A stretch of 24,502 bases of DNA from an uncultured Lachnospiraceae bacterium (GTDB lineage: Bacteria; Bacillota; Clostridia; Lachnospirales; Lachnospiraceae): NCBI GenBank assembly GCA_910577655.1, contig CAJTOW010000063.1:1-24502 (forward strand), written 5' to 3'. Below are positions 7,217 through 14,806 of the stretch, piece by piece (within the stretch, counting starts at the first letter, position 1; every line of letters begins with the position of its first letter). The notes below the pieces were generated by a model. That model saw only the letters and a program-made list of their open reading frames with translations, had not been told where the DNA came from and ran no database searches. The position numbers and the translations under genes were made by a program.

Positions 7217-7375
7217 TACTACCTTGCGGAAATTCCAGTGAATTAAGCACCCGCTATCCACGCCGTCTGCATGCCTGCAAAGCTAGACGTAGGGTCCACT
7301 ACGCCGTCGCTTTGCAGGCGCACAGCTGACGCAGATATCGAGCACTTAATTCACCGTTATTTCCGCAATGCAGTA
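7217..7375. repeat. 159-bp inverted-repeat element in the Tad operon leader
   Basis: Arms of 34 bp at 7217-7250 and 7342-7375 are imperfect inverted copies; both contain TTGCGGAAAT and GTGAATTAAG on the matching strand. Inside, GCCTGCAAAGC faces GCTTTGCAGGC, so the element is palindromic nearly throughout. No target duplication or coding frame is evident. It is probably a non-autonomous element; in RNA it would form one long hairpin. Confidence 0.6.
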
Positions 7376-7447
7376 CGGGATATCTTATCATGTTTTGTGC
7401 AAAGCATTAGAATTCTGGTTTCGGCTCGTGGGAACCAGGGAAATGAG

Positions 7448-7969
7448 GTGGGAATAGTCAGGATTTTATTGTTTTGTGTGTTTTTATTCGGGGCGGGGTG
7501 GACGGACCTTTATAAAGGGAAGGTCAAGAACATCTGGATCGTCTTCGGGATCATCTCCGGGCTGTGGTGCTGCGGGTGGCAGTTTCTGCGGGATGGGGCT
7601 GTGGTTCTGGTTCCGGCCTTTCTTCTGTTTCGTATGCGCATGATGGGCGCGGGGGACGGGAAGATGATGGCGGTGATCGCCGGGTATCTGGGGGCGGACC
7701 GGGGCCTGCAGGCCATCGGTCTGGGAATGGCAGTAGGAGCAGTATGGTCGCTGTACCGGTTCTGGTGCGGCAGGAATTTATCAGAATCTCTTATGAATCT
7801 GGGCGCTTATATCCGGCGCACAATTCAGATAGGAAAATTGGAAGCATATCAGGAATTATCTTTAACAGCGTGCAGGAATACCATCCCCCTGGCAGCGTGT
7901 CTGTCCGGCGGAACATATCTCTATTTACTGGGTTTTTGCATCTGGAATATGGCAGGAGGAAACAGATGA
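7448..7969 (+). CDS. A24 family prepilin peptidase (TadV/CpaA-like)
   Basis: The protein of about 173 residues is an integral membrane aspartic protease of the GxGD type that removes leader peptides from type IV-like prepilins. The first catalytic Asp is D20 in WTDLYKGKVKN and the second is D70 in the GAGD motif (67-70). Hydrophobic helices fill the rest. It lacks the N-terminal methyltransferase domain of PilD, as is usual in Tad loci. The upstream frame is open to 7271 but runs through the inverted-repeat element, so the GTG at 7448, placed after AGGG and GAAATGAG, is the likelier start, just before the first membrane helix. Its TGA overlaps the next ATG by 4 bp (ATGA). Confidence 0.85.
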   Translation: MGIVRILLFCVFLFGAGWTDLYKGKVKNIWIVFGIISGLWCCGWQFLRDGAVVLVPAFLLFRMRMMGAGDGKMMAVIAGYLGADRGLQAIGLGMAVGAVWSLYRFWCGRNLSESLMNLGAYIRRTIQIGKLEAYQELSLTACRNTIPLAACLSGGTYLYLLGFCIWNMAGGNR

Positions 7970-8979
7970 AACGAATTATGGCGGTCTATGATGTGGACCC
8001 GTTTTACGCAGAGCGGCTGGCAGAATTTGCCAACCAGAAGGAAAAGACGCCCTTTACCGTGGTGGCCTTTACCAGCCTGACCCGGCTGAAGCAGTTTGCA
8101 GAGGAGCAGCCTGTGGAGCTTTTGCTGGCAGGGGACGGGGTGCCGGAGGAGTGCCTGAAGGAGCTTGACATCCGGCAGGTGATGCGGCTGGGAGAAGTGA
8201 AGGATATGACGGCGCCGGATGTGCCGGTGATCTATAAGTACCAGTCCTCGGACGCGGTTTTGCGGGAGGTGATGGCCTGCTACCAGGTGCAGCCGGAACA
8301 GATGCCCCTGATGGCTGTGGGGATCCGCAGCACCATCATAGGCATCTGTTCCCCGGTGGGACGCTGCGGGAAGACCGGTTTTGGCTTTACCCTGGGGCAG
8401 ATCATGGCCAGGGATTCCAAGGTTCTGTTTCTGGGACTGGAGGAATATTCGGCTCTGTCGCGGCTGACCCAGACCCAGTATGCCGCCACCCTTACTGATC
8501 TGGTCTACTACTACCAGTCCGGAGAATACAACCGTATGCGGCTGGCTTCCGTGGTTTACAGCTGGAACGGTATGGACTATATCCCGCCCGTATCCTATGC
8601 GGAGGATCTGGCAGAACTGGACGGAGAGGAATTCGCAGGCCTGATCAGACGGATCGCCGCAGAGGGGATTTACGACGCCGTGATCCTGGATCTGGGCCAT
8701 CTGGTGCGGAAGCTGGAGCCGGTTCTGGAACAGTGCGACATGATCTATGCGCCGATACGGGAGGACTGTGTCTCCGCAGCCAAGGTGGATGCCTGGCACA
8801 GCTATATCCTCCACTCAGGCCGGGAGGAGCTGTGGGAACGGATCCGCCTCTTAAAGCTTCCTGTGCCATCGACGGTCCGTCCGGCGGAAAGCTATCTGGA
8901 GCAGCTGCTGTGGGGCGAGGTAGGAGACTTTTGCCGGAGCCTGCTTAAAGGGACGAAAGGAGGCGGGTATGAGCATTAG
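7966..8979 (+). CDS. tadZ: TadZ/CpaE-like pilus assembly P-loop ATPase
   Basis: The 337-residue protein pairs an N-terminal receiver-like region (about 1-110) with a MinD/ParA-type domain (about 118-337). TadZ-like proteins position the Tad machine at the cell pole. The P-loop is GICSPVGRCGKT at 126-137. Compared with the deviant Walker A of ParA/MinD (KGGxGKT), the signature lysine is a valine (V131) and the second glycine an arginine (R133), so dimer-coupled hydrolysis may be changed. AVILDLGHL near residue 230 takes the Walker B place. The start is supported by AGGAGG 6 nt upstream and the 4-bp overlap with the peptidase gene; an in-frame extension to 7564 overlaps that gene and is not used. 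It overlaps the next gene by 11 bp. Confidence 0.85.
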   Translation: MKRIMAVYDVDPFYAERLAEFANQKEKTPFTVVAFTSLTRLKQFAEEQPVELLLAGDGVPEECLKELDIRQVMRLGEVKDMTAPDVPVIYKYQSSDAVLREVMACYQVQPEQMPLMAVGIRSTIIGICSPVGRCGKTGFGFTLGQIMARDSKVLFLGLEEYSALSRLTQTQYAATLTDLVYYYQSGEYNRMRLASVVYSWNGMDYIPPVSYAEDLAELDGEEFAGLIRRIAAEGIYDAVILDLGHLVRKLEPVLEQCDMIYAPIREDCVSAAKVDAWHSYILHSGREELWERIRLLKLPVPSTVRPAESYLEQLLWGEVGDFCRSLLKGTKGGGYEH

Positions 8980-10243
8980 GAAGAAGAGTGAAGCCATGCC
9001 GGAGGGAAGCAATCCGGTCTCAGGGACTGAGGCCAGAGAAATGCTCTACCGTATTTTGCGGAATCAGATCCGTCAGGAGCTCCAGGAGCGGCATCAGGTT
9101 GGGGACGAGGAACTGATGGAGTGTATTCACCAGGCCATCGGGCAGGCGGCAGCCAGTCAGTACCTGCCTCTAAAGAAACGGCTGGAACTGAAAAAACGCC
9201 TTTTTGACGGATTCCGTCGTCTGGACATCCTCCAGGAGCTGGTGGATGATCCGGAGGTCACAGAGATCATGGTTAATGGGAAGGACCATATCTTTATGGA
9301 AAAAAAGGGGCAGATCCTTCAGTGGAATCATGGCTTTGAGGAGGAGGCACGGCTGGAGGACATGATCCAGCAGATCGTCAGCCGCATCAACCGGGTAGTC
9401 AATGTATCCCATCCGATCGTGGATGCCCGTCTGGAAAACGGTTCACGGGTGCATGTGGTGCTGCCGCCTGTTGCCCTGGACGGGCCGGTGGTCACTATCC
9501 GGAAATTTCCGGAGCCCATTACGGTAGAGAAGCTGATCCAGGTGGGATCTCTCACGGAGGAGGCGGCAGCATTTCTGGAGAAGCTGGTCAAGGCGGGGTA
9601 CAACATTTTCATCAGCGGCGGTACCGGTTCCGGGAAGACATCCTTCCTGAATGCTATGTCATCTTTCATCCCCCCGGAGGAGCGGATCATCACCATCGAG
9701 GACTCTGCGGAGCTGCAGATTGGCCAGATACCGAATCTTGTCCGGCTGGAGACCCGCAATGCCAATGCCGAGGGGGAAGGGGCCGTGGAAATCAGTGACC
9801 TGATCCGGGCTGCTCTGCGGATGCGGCCTGACAGAATCATCGTGGGGGAGGTACGGGGTAAGGAAGCCCTGGACATGCTCCAGGCCCTGAACACGGGGCA
9901 TGACGGAAGTCTCTCTACCGGACACGCCAACAGTCCCAGGGATATGCTTTCCCGTCTGGAGACTATGGTGCTTATGGGGGCGGAACTGCCGCTTCCGGCA
10001 GTCCGGAGCCAGATCGCGTCTGCGGTAGATATTCTGGTGCATCTTGGGAGACTCAGGGACCGCAGCAGGAAGGTTCTGGAGATCGTGGAAGTAGGAGGTT
10101 ATAGAGATGGAGAGATACAGCTTGACCCGCTCTTCGCCTTCCAGGAGGCGCCGGGAAGCGGAAGCCGGGTGGAAGGGAGTCTCAGGCGGACCGGAGAGCT
10201 CAAGGCCACCGGCAAACTCCGGGCAGCAGGTTATCCGGTATGA
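8969..10243 (+). CDS. tadA: CpaF/TadA-type secretion ATPase
   Basis: This 424-residue hexameric motor ATPase powers Tad pilus assembly. Motifs in order are Walker A GGTGSGKT at 217-224, Asp box ITIEDSAEL at 241-249, Walker B RIIVGEVRG with E294, and His box TGHDGSLSTGHA at 309-320. The N-terminal domain includes LVDDPEVTEIMVNG at 91-104, typical of CpaF. AAAGGAGG precedes the ATG, which lies inside the tadZ tail. The conserved family part ends near residue 392 (IQLDPLFAF). The last 30 or so residues are low-complexity Gly, Arg, Ser and Ala and are encoded in DNA that also encodes the start of tadB. Confidence 0.96.
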   Translation: MSIRKKSEAMPEGSNPVSGTEAREMLYRILRNQIRQELQERHQVGDEELMECIHQAIGQAAASQYLPLKKRLELKKRLFDGFRRLDILQELVDDPEVTEIMVNGKDHIFMEKKGQILQWNHGFEEEARLEDMIQQIVSRINRVVNVSHPIVDARLENGSRVHVVLPPVALDGPVVTIRKFPEPITVEKLIQVGSLTEEAAAFLEKLVKAGYNIFISGGTGSGKTSFLNAMSSFIPPEERIITIEDSAELQIGQIPNLVRLETRNANAEGEGAVEISDLIRAALRMRPDRIIVGEVRGKEALDMLQALNTGHDGSLSTGHANSPRDMLSRLETMVLMGAELPLPAVRSQIASAVDILVHLGRLRDRSRKVLEIVEVGGYRDGEIQLDPLFAFQEAPGSGSRVEGSLRRTGELKATGKLRAAGYPV

Positions 10244-10970
10244 CCGCTACCGGTTAAAGCCCTGGGAGGCAGCCCTGGGACTGGGCAAGGGGGCGGCGGC
10301 GTGCGCATTGCTCTCCTATACCTTTTATCGCAGCCTCGGCGTATTCTGCCTTATGCTGCCATGCAGTGCGGCCGGGATCTTTCTGGAGCGGAAAATGCGG
10401 CTGGAGAAGCGCAGGCAGAAGCTTTCGGAAGAGTTCAGGGAAAGCATGGTTATCCTGGCTTCCTCCCTGGCAGCCGGATATTCCATGGAAAACGCATTGA
10501 AGGCCAGTGTGGATGAGCTGGAAACCCTTTACGGAAAGGAGGGGCTGGTGGCCAGGGAGTTTGCCTACATGGTACAGCAGCTTCGGATGAACAGGCCGGT
10601 GGAATGGCTTTTGGCGGATTTTGCACAGCGCAGCGGCCTGGAGGATATCCAGAGCTTTGCGGATGTATTTGCCGTGGCCAAACGGAGCAGCGGGGATCTG
10701 GGAAGCATCATGCGCCACACGGCAGAGGTGATCCGGGATAAGATGCAGGTCAGGGAAGAGATCATTACGCTGACTGCCTCCCGGCAGTTTGAGCAGAAGA
10801 TCATGAATATGATTCCGTTTTTCATCGTGTTTTATGTGGAGAGTGCGTCCCCCGGGTTCTTCGGACAGATGTACGGAACCGGACTGGGCAGGATGCTGAT
10901 GAGTGGATGTCTGGTGGTGTATGTGGTTGCTTGTGTGATGGCGAAACGGATATTGGCGATTGAGGTGTGA
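10107..10970 (+). CDS. tadB: TadB-like inner-membrane platform protein (type II secretion F domain)
   Basis: The 287-residue protein has a basic N-terminal tail (1-45), a hydrophobic hairpin at about 57-95, a cytoplasmic T2SSF-type helical domain (about 105-235; ESMVILASSLAAGYSMENAL and SSGDLGSIM are typical), and C-terminal membrane helices from about 240. TadB and TadC form the platform on which the motor acts. The start at 10107 has a perfect AGGAGG 8 nt upstream although it lies 137 bp inside tadA. In this frame the only other nearby start is a TTG at 10122; the next is a TTG near 10306, which would remove the first membrane helix. The long overlap therefore seems real. It overlaps the next gene by 4 bp (GTGA). 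Confidence 0.9.
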   Translation: MERYSLTRSSPSRRRREAEAGWKGVSGGPESSRPPANSGQQVIRYDRYRLKPWEAALGLGKGAAACALLSYTFYRSLGVFCLMLPCSAAGIFLERKMRLEKRRQKLSEEFRESMVILASSLAAGYSMENALKASVDELETLYGKEGLVAREFAYMVQQLRMNRPVEWLLADFAQRSGLEDIQSFADVFAVAKRSSGDLGSIMRHTAEVIRDKMQVREEIITLTASRQFEQKIMNMIPFFIVFYVESASPGFFGQMYGTGLGRMLMSGCLVVYVVACVMAKRILAIEV

Positions 10971-12220
10971 AGGGGATGCGATTGCGGATATTTAGTAAGA
11001 GAGATGCTGGGAACCGGCTCTTGCCGGCTGTGGTTCTGGCAGGCAGTGTGGTTTTGTATGGGGCGCTGACTATGGCGGCCCGGGGCAGGGGGAGTGTGCT
11101 TGAGGACCGGCGGCTGGAACGGGACAGGTACGGTGGGGACGAGCGGCAGTACGAGCTGCTGGTAGAGGGGCTGTCCGGGGAGAGGGAGCTTCCTGTGACG
11201 GTGCGGGTGGGAGCAAGGGCCTACTCAGAGGAGGAAGCAGAGGAGGTCTTTATCCGGCTGATGGATGGGATGGAGGAACGGATCCGGGGGGAGAATGCTT
11301 CCCTTATGGATATACGGACGGATCTGACGCTGCCGAAATGGTTTGAGGAGGAAGGGATCAGGGCCAGCTGGTACTCTTCCGACGGAGAACTTCTGGACGC
11401 TGCGGGAAAGCTTGGGCAGCAGGTAACAGAGAACCAGGAGCTTACCTTGTCAGTAGCCTTATCGGACGGGATCCACAAGAGCACCTATGAGATCCCGGTG
11501 AGGCTGGTGCCTGGGGAGCAGACCGGCGAGGAAAAGCTGGTGGCAGATTTCAGGAAGGAACTGGAAGACAGGAATGTGCAGCAGGAGCAGAGCTCCGGCC
11601 TGGTGCTTCCGGAATCCTTTCAGGAGCATTCCCTGAGGTACCGGCTGAATCAGAGGAATGGATATGAAGGGATCCTTCTGCTGGGAGTTCTGGCGGCGGT
11701 TCTTCTGGTGGCAAGGGAGCAGAGCGGGGAAAAGGAACGGGAGAAAAAGCGGGAGCGGGAGCTGCTTCTGGATTATGCGGATGTAGTGTCCAAGCTGATG
11801 GTGCTGACCGGGGCCGGACTGACTACCCGCAATGCCTGGGAACGGATGGTCTGCGATTATGACGCGGCTCTGGCCGGAAAGAAGGCAGCTGTGCGGGCTG
11901 TTTATGAGGAAATGCGTCTGGCATGTACCCGGATGCAGAATGGTGTGCCAGAGGGGGAGGCTTACAGGGAGTTTGGCAGACGCTGTAAAGTTCAGTGCTA
12001 TCTGAAGCTTGGCAGTCTGCTGGAGCAGAACCGGAGGGCCGGAACCAAGAATCTGCGTGCCATGTTTGAGACGGAGATGGTGGATGCCCTGGAACAGAGG
12101 AAGAACCTGGCAAGAAGGCTGGGGGAGGAAGCCGGAACCAGACTTCTGATGCCGCTGTTTCTGATGCTGGGAATCGTGATGGTAATGATCATGGTTCCGG
12201 CAATGATGAGTATGGGATGA
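10967..12220 (+). CDS. tadC: TadC-like platform protein with an added extracytoplasmic Ig-like domain
   Basis: The 417-residue protein has membrane helix 1 at about 18-38, a region of about 190 residues, helix 2 at about 233-249, a charged linker (EKEREKKRERE), a cytoplasmic F-type helical domain (about 265-385) and a last helix at about 391-414. The middle region (about 110-182) reads like a small bacterial Ig-like domain: DLTLP, then IRASWYSSDGELLD, then ELTLSVALSDG. Ordinary TadC proteins of around 300 residues lack this insert. The start may be the GTG at 10967 (4-bp overlap with tadB) or the ATG at 10976, which has GAGG 10 nt upstream. The product would partner TadB. Confidence 0.82.
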   Translation: MKGMRLRIFSKRDAGNRLLPAVVLAGSVVLYGALTMAARGRGSVLEDRRLERDRYGGDERQYELLVEGLSGERELPVTVRVGARAYSEEEAEEVFIRLMDGMEERIRGENASLMDIRTDLTLPKWFEEEGIRASWYSSDGELLDAAGKLGQQVTENQELTLSVALSDGIHKSTYEIPVRLVPGEQTGEEKLVADFRKELEDRNVQQEQSSGLVLPESFQEHSLRYRLNQRNGYEGILLLGVLAAVLLVAREQSGEKEREKKRERELLLDYADVVSKLMVLTGAGLTTRNAWERMVCDYDAALAGKKAAVRAVYEEMRLACTRMQNGVPEGEAYREFGRRCKVQCYLKLGSLLEQNRRAGTKNLRAMFETEMVDALEQRKNLARRLGEEAGTRLLMPLFLMLGIVMVMIMVPAMMSMG

Positions 12221-12390
12221 GACGTGCCGGCCGGGATGGGGAGCGGCCAGGGATGGCCGGACGCCTGGTTATGGGACAGCCACGGATGCGTAGGCATGGC
12301 TGGCAGGGCAATGGGCAATACACTGTTGCCTATAAAATGGATTCAGGAGTTATTTCTAAAACTATATATTTCTAAAGAAAGGATATTTAT

Positions 12391-12567
12391 ATGATCAGAG
12401 AAGAAATTTTGGGATTTTTGGAGCAGGAAGACGGTGTTGGCGTGATTGAGGTGGTTCTGATTCTGGTGGTTTTGATCGGACTGGTGATTATATTCAAGGG
12501 GCAGATTACGGCGTTATTGAATGATATTTTTAAGCAGATCAATAGCCAGTCCAAGGAAGTTTACTAA
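12391..12567 (+). CDS. Flp1-family pilin, major pilus subunit candidate
   Basis: This small 58-residue protein has a charged leader (MIREEILGFLEQEDG) and a single hydrophobic helix VIEVVLILVVLIGLVIIF, followed by a short amphipathic tail. G15 followed by VGVIE puts glutamate E20 at mature position +5, the classical type IV prepilin processing pattern, so cleavage after G15 by one of the two A24 peptidases is expected. The mature pilin would be 43 residues. AAAGG lies about 8 nt before the ATG. A gap of 170 bp without a gene separates it from tadC; I see a GC-rich stem there (GGCCGG-type repeats) but no clear promoter. An IS66-like miniature element follows 26 bp after its stop. Confidence 0.88.
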   Translation: MIREEILGFLEQEDGVGVIEVVLILVVLIGLVIIFKGQITALLNDIFKQINSQSKEVY

Positions 12568-12593
12568 AACAGAGCAGACTGGGCCGGATGAAT

Positions 12594-12729
12594 GTAACAG
12601 ACAGTTCAGCGCGTTTATCGCACTGACCGTACGAAATCGTAGTGGTCGCGGGCATACGGCCATCGCAAAGGGATTCTGATTTAACAGTCCGGAGGGCTGA
12701 ACCAACAGTCCGGGGGGCTGAACCATTAC
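12594..12729. mobile_element. IS66-like miniature inverted-repeat element (copy 2) inside the Tad operon
   Basis: The ends are GTAACAGACAGTTCAGC on the left and, inverted, GTAATGGTTCAGCCC on the right. The 8 bases before (GGATGAAT, 12586-12593) and after (AGATGAAT, 12730-12737) match at 7 of 8, an aged target duplication. Interior words such as CGCACTGACCGTACG and CGTAGTGG match copy 1 at 6654-6789. A 21-bp unit is repeated in tandem at 12683-12703 and 12704-12724 with one change. No coding frame is present. Confidence 0.65.
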
Positions 12730-12769
12730 AGATGAATACATCGGACAAGAAGGAGGATGACGAAAAACT

Positions 12770-14740
12770 ATGGACAGAAACAGCCGCCGTGTCTGCGGGC
12801 ACGTGACCGTATTTATCAGTATGGTGATGATGTGTATTTTTGCGCTTTTCTGCGTGCTGGTGGAGTCGGCGCGGACAGCGGGAGCCAGATGGTATCTGGA
12901 GACGGCGGCAGGGTCTGTCATGGATTCGGTGTTTAGCCAGTATCACAGGGAGCTGTGGGATACCTATCGTCTCTTGTTTGCGGAATACGAGGATGAGGAG
13001 GAACTGGAAAAGGATTTCGAGAAATACTTCCTTCCCTATCTGGAGACAGCGAACTGGTATCCCATAGCCTATGAATCTTCCCAGGTAGATATGTGGCATA
13101 CGGTGACCGATGACAATGGTGCCTATCTGGAGCAGGAGATTCTGGATTATATGAAATACGGTGTATGGAAAATGGATTTTGACATAATCACCGTGGACCA
13201 GCTCTGGGACAATGCCAGAGAGGCGGAGGCGGTTCAGGCGGTGGGGACCCGCTACCGGACTCATGGTAAGGAGGCCCTGAAGCTGGAAAGGGCCCTGGAG
13301 GCCATCACCAGCAGCCAGAAAAAGCAGATAGAAAAAAAGCAGGAGGGCCTGAGCCGTCTGGGAAATTACGATGGGCCGGGATTCCGTCGCGTGGCGGGCC
13401 AGCTGGTACAAGAGCTGCAGAAGATGCCAGGACTGGTGGCCGACTATGAGAAGCAGGCGGACCGTCTGGCAGCAAGTTTGAAAGAAAGCAGATATTTCTT
13501 TGAACAAGAGCGGACAGAATGCTCCGATACCATGCAGACCATGCTGGATGAGGAGATCAGGCAGTATGAGGCCTATGTGGATGAGGATGGAAGGCGGCGC
13601 CAGGAGGTTCGGGCCCTGGCGTCCGAGGCAAAAGAACAGATCGCCCTGGTAGAGGACACCATCGAGGAGGCACGGCGGGTGGAGGAAATCATCGCAGAAT
13701 GGGAGGATGATGATGACGAGGACGAAGGGGATGGGCCAGACCTGAATGCGCTGTGGTCCCCGGTGCGGCATCATTTCTCAGGTCTGACGATCCACCGGCT
13801 CTCGTTTTCCCATGGGGTCAGGGACAAGGAAAAGGAAGGGTGGCTGAACCAGGCGGAACAGCTTTACCGTTCCGGGATGCTGAGTCTGGTAGTGCCTGAG
13901 GGAATGTCTGTTTCCGGCGGTTTTCTGCCGGATTCGGAGCTTCCCTCTAAAACGGAGATCATGACCCCGGAAGCCAGAGGAATCTCTCTGCCGGATCATC
14001 TGATCGTGGATGAGTACTGCGGCCGTTATTTCCGCTGCTTTCGAACCAATAAGGAAGGGGAGCAGAAATCGGATATGGGGATTGAGGGAAAGGGCGGTCT
14101 GGCCTATGAACTGGAATATCTGATCCACGGGCAGGACACAGACGAGGAGAATCTGACCGGAACGGTCAATCGCCTATTGGCCATCAGGGAAGGGCTGAAT
14201 CTGATCCATATTCTGTCAGACAGCACTAAACGGGCCCAGGCACGCAGTCTGGCTATGACCATTACCGGGGTGGCGGGTTTCTCACCGCTGCTGCTTCTGA
14301 CTACCTTTCTGGTTATGTCGGTCTGGGCGCTGGGGGAATCCCTTATGGATGTGCGGGGGCTTCTTGCAGGCAGACGGGTAATGCTGCTTAAATCTGCCAG
14401 TGACTGGACCCTGGATCTGGAGAACCTTTTGGCGATGGGACGCCAGGGTATGGTGGAGACCGGCGGCGGAGAGCGGGGATTTTCGTATCTGACATGGCTG
14501 AAGCTGCTTCTGCTGCGGGATGAGATTGTCACTCAGGAGTACCGTATGATGGACATGATCCAGATGAATATCTGCCGCAGGCAGGCCTGCTTCCGGATGC
14601 GCCGCGGTGTATATGAGGCGCGGATAAAGGGTAGCTTTTGTGGAAAACATGTCTTCTTTTCCCTGGGCTTTGTGGAAAACCTCACAGGAGGCGGGAACCA
14701 TAACTATCCTATGCAGGTGATTGCGGAAAGAGTGTATTGA
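12770..14740 (+). CDS. DUF5702 domain protein, TadG-like pilus-associated surface protein
   Basis: The 656-residue protein starts with a short basic leader and a membrane helix at about 11-31 (VTVFISMVMMCIFALFCVLV), then a long helical extracytoplasmic region with coiled-coil character (about 150-310), an acidic run at 310-324, and a second hydrophobic stretch at about 494-521. The first helix followed by ESARTAGARWYLETAA resembles TadE/TadG-type proteins, whose helix precedes a large exported domain. In Lachnospiraceae Tad loci this slot is usually filled by DUF5702 proteins; the function is unknown, and minor pilin or tip or anchor protein are the obvious options. AGGAGG lies 13 nt before the ATG, longer than usual. 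The tadE-like gene follows after 66 bp. Confidence 0.75.
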   Translation: MDRNSRRVCGHVTVFISMVMMCIFALFCVLVESARTAGARWYLETAAGSVMDSVFSQYHRELWDTYRLLFAEYEDEEELEKDFEKYFLPYLETANWYPIAYESSQVDMWHTVTDDNGAYLEQEILDYMKYGVWKMDFDIITVDQLWDNAREAEAVQAVGTRYRTHGKEALKLERALEAITSSQKKQIEKKQEGLSRLGNYDGPGFRRVAGQLVQELQKMPGLVADYEKQADRLAASLKESRYFFEQERTECSDTMQTMLDEEIRQYEAYVDEDGRRRQEVRALASEAKEQIALVEDTIEEARRVEEIIAEWEDDDDEDEGDGPDLNALWSPVRHHFSGLTIHRLSFSHGVRDKEKEGWLNQAEQLYRSGMLSLVVPEGMSVSGGFLPDSELPSKTEIMTPEARGISLPDHLIVDEYCGRYFRCFRTNKEGEQKSDMGIEGKGGLAYELEYLIHGQDTDEENLTGTVNRLLAIREGLNLIHILSDSTKRAQARSLAMTITGVAGFSPLLLLTTFLVMSVWALGESLMDVRGLLAGRRVMLLKSASDWTLDLENLLAMGRQGMVETGGGERGFSYLTWLKLLLLRDEIVTQEYRMMDMIQMNICRRQACFRMRRGVYEARIKGSFCGKHVFFSLGFVENLTGGGNHNYPMQVIAERVY

Positions 14741-14806
14741 TAAAGGCAGGAAAATAACCGGCAGCAGCCGGAGCGCTGAACTTTTAAAGTAAGGAGGTGG
14801 AAGGGA

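Noticed and set aside
7015..7329. 104-codon plus-strand frame in the pilus leader
   Set aside because: It has no ribosome binding site, ends inside the inverted-repeat element, and its product is Arg/Cys-rich without family features.
7921..8814. 297-codon minus-strand open frame opposite tadZ
   Set aside because: Antisense shadow of a well-supported gene; no recognisable motifs.
12539..13774. 411-codon minus-strand open frame opposite the DUF5702 gene
   Set aside because: Composition is that of an antisense shadow (His/Leu/Ile-rich), and it crosses the miniature element and the pilin end.
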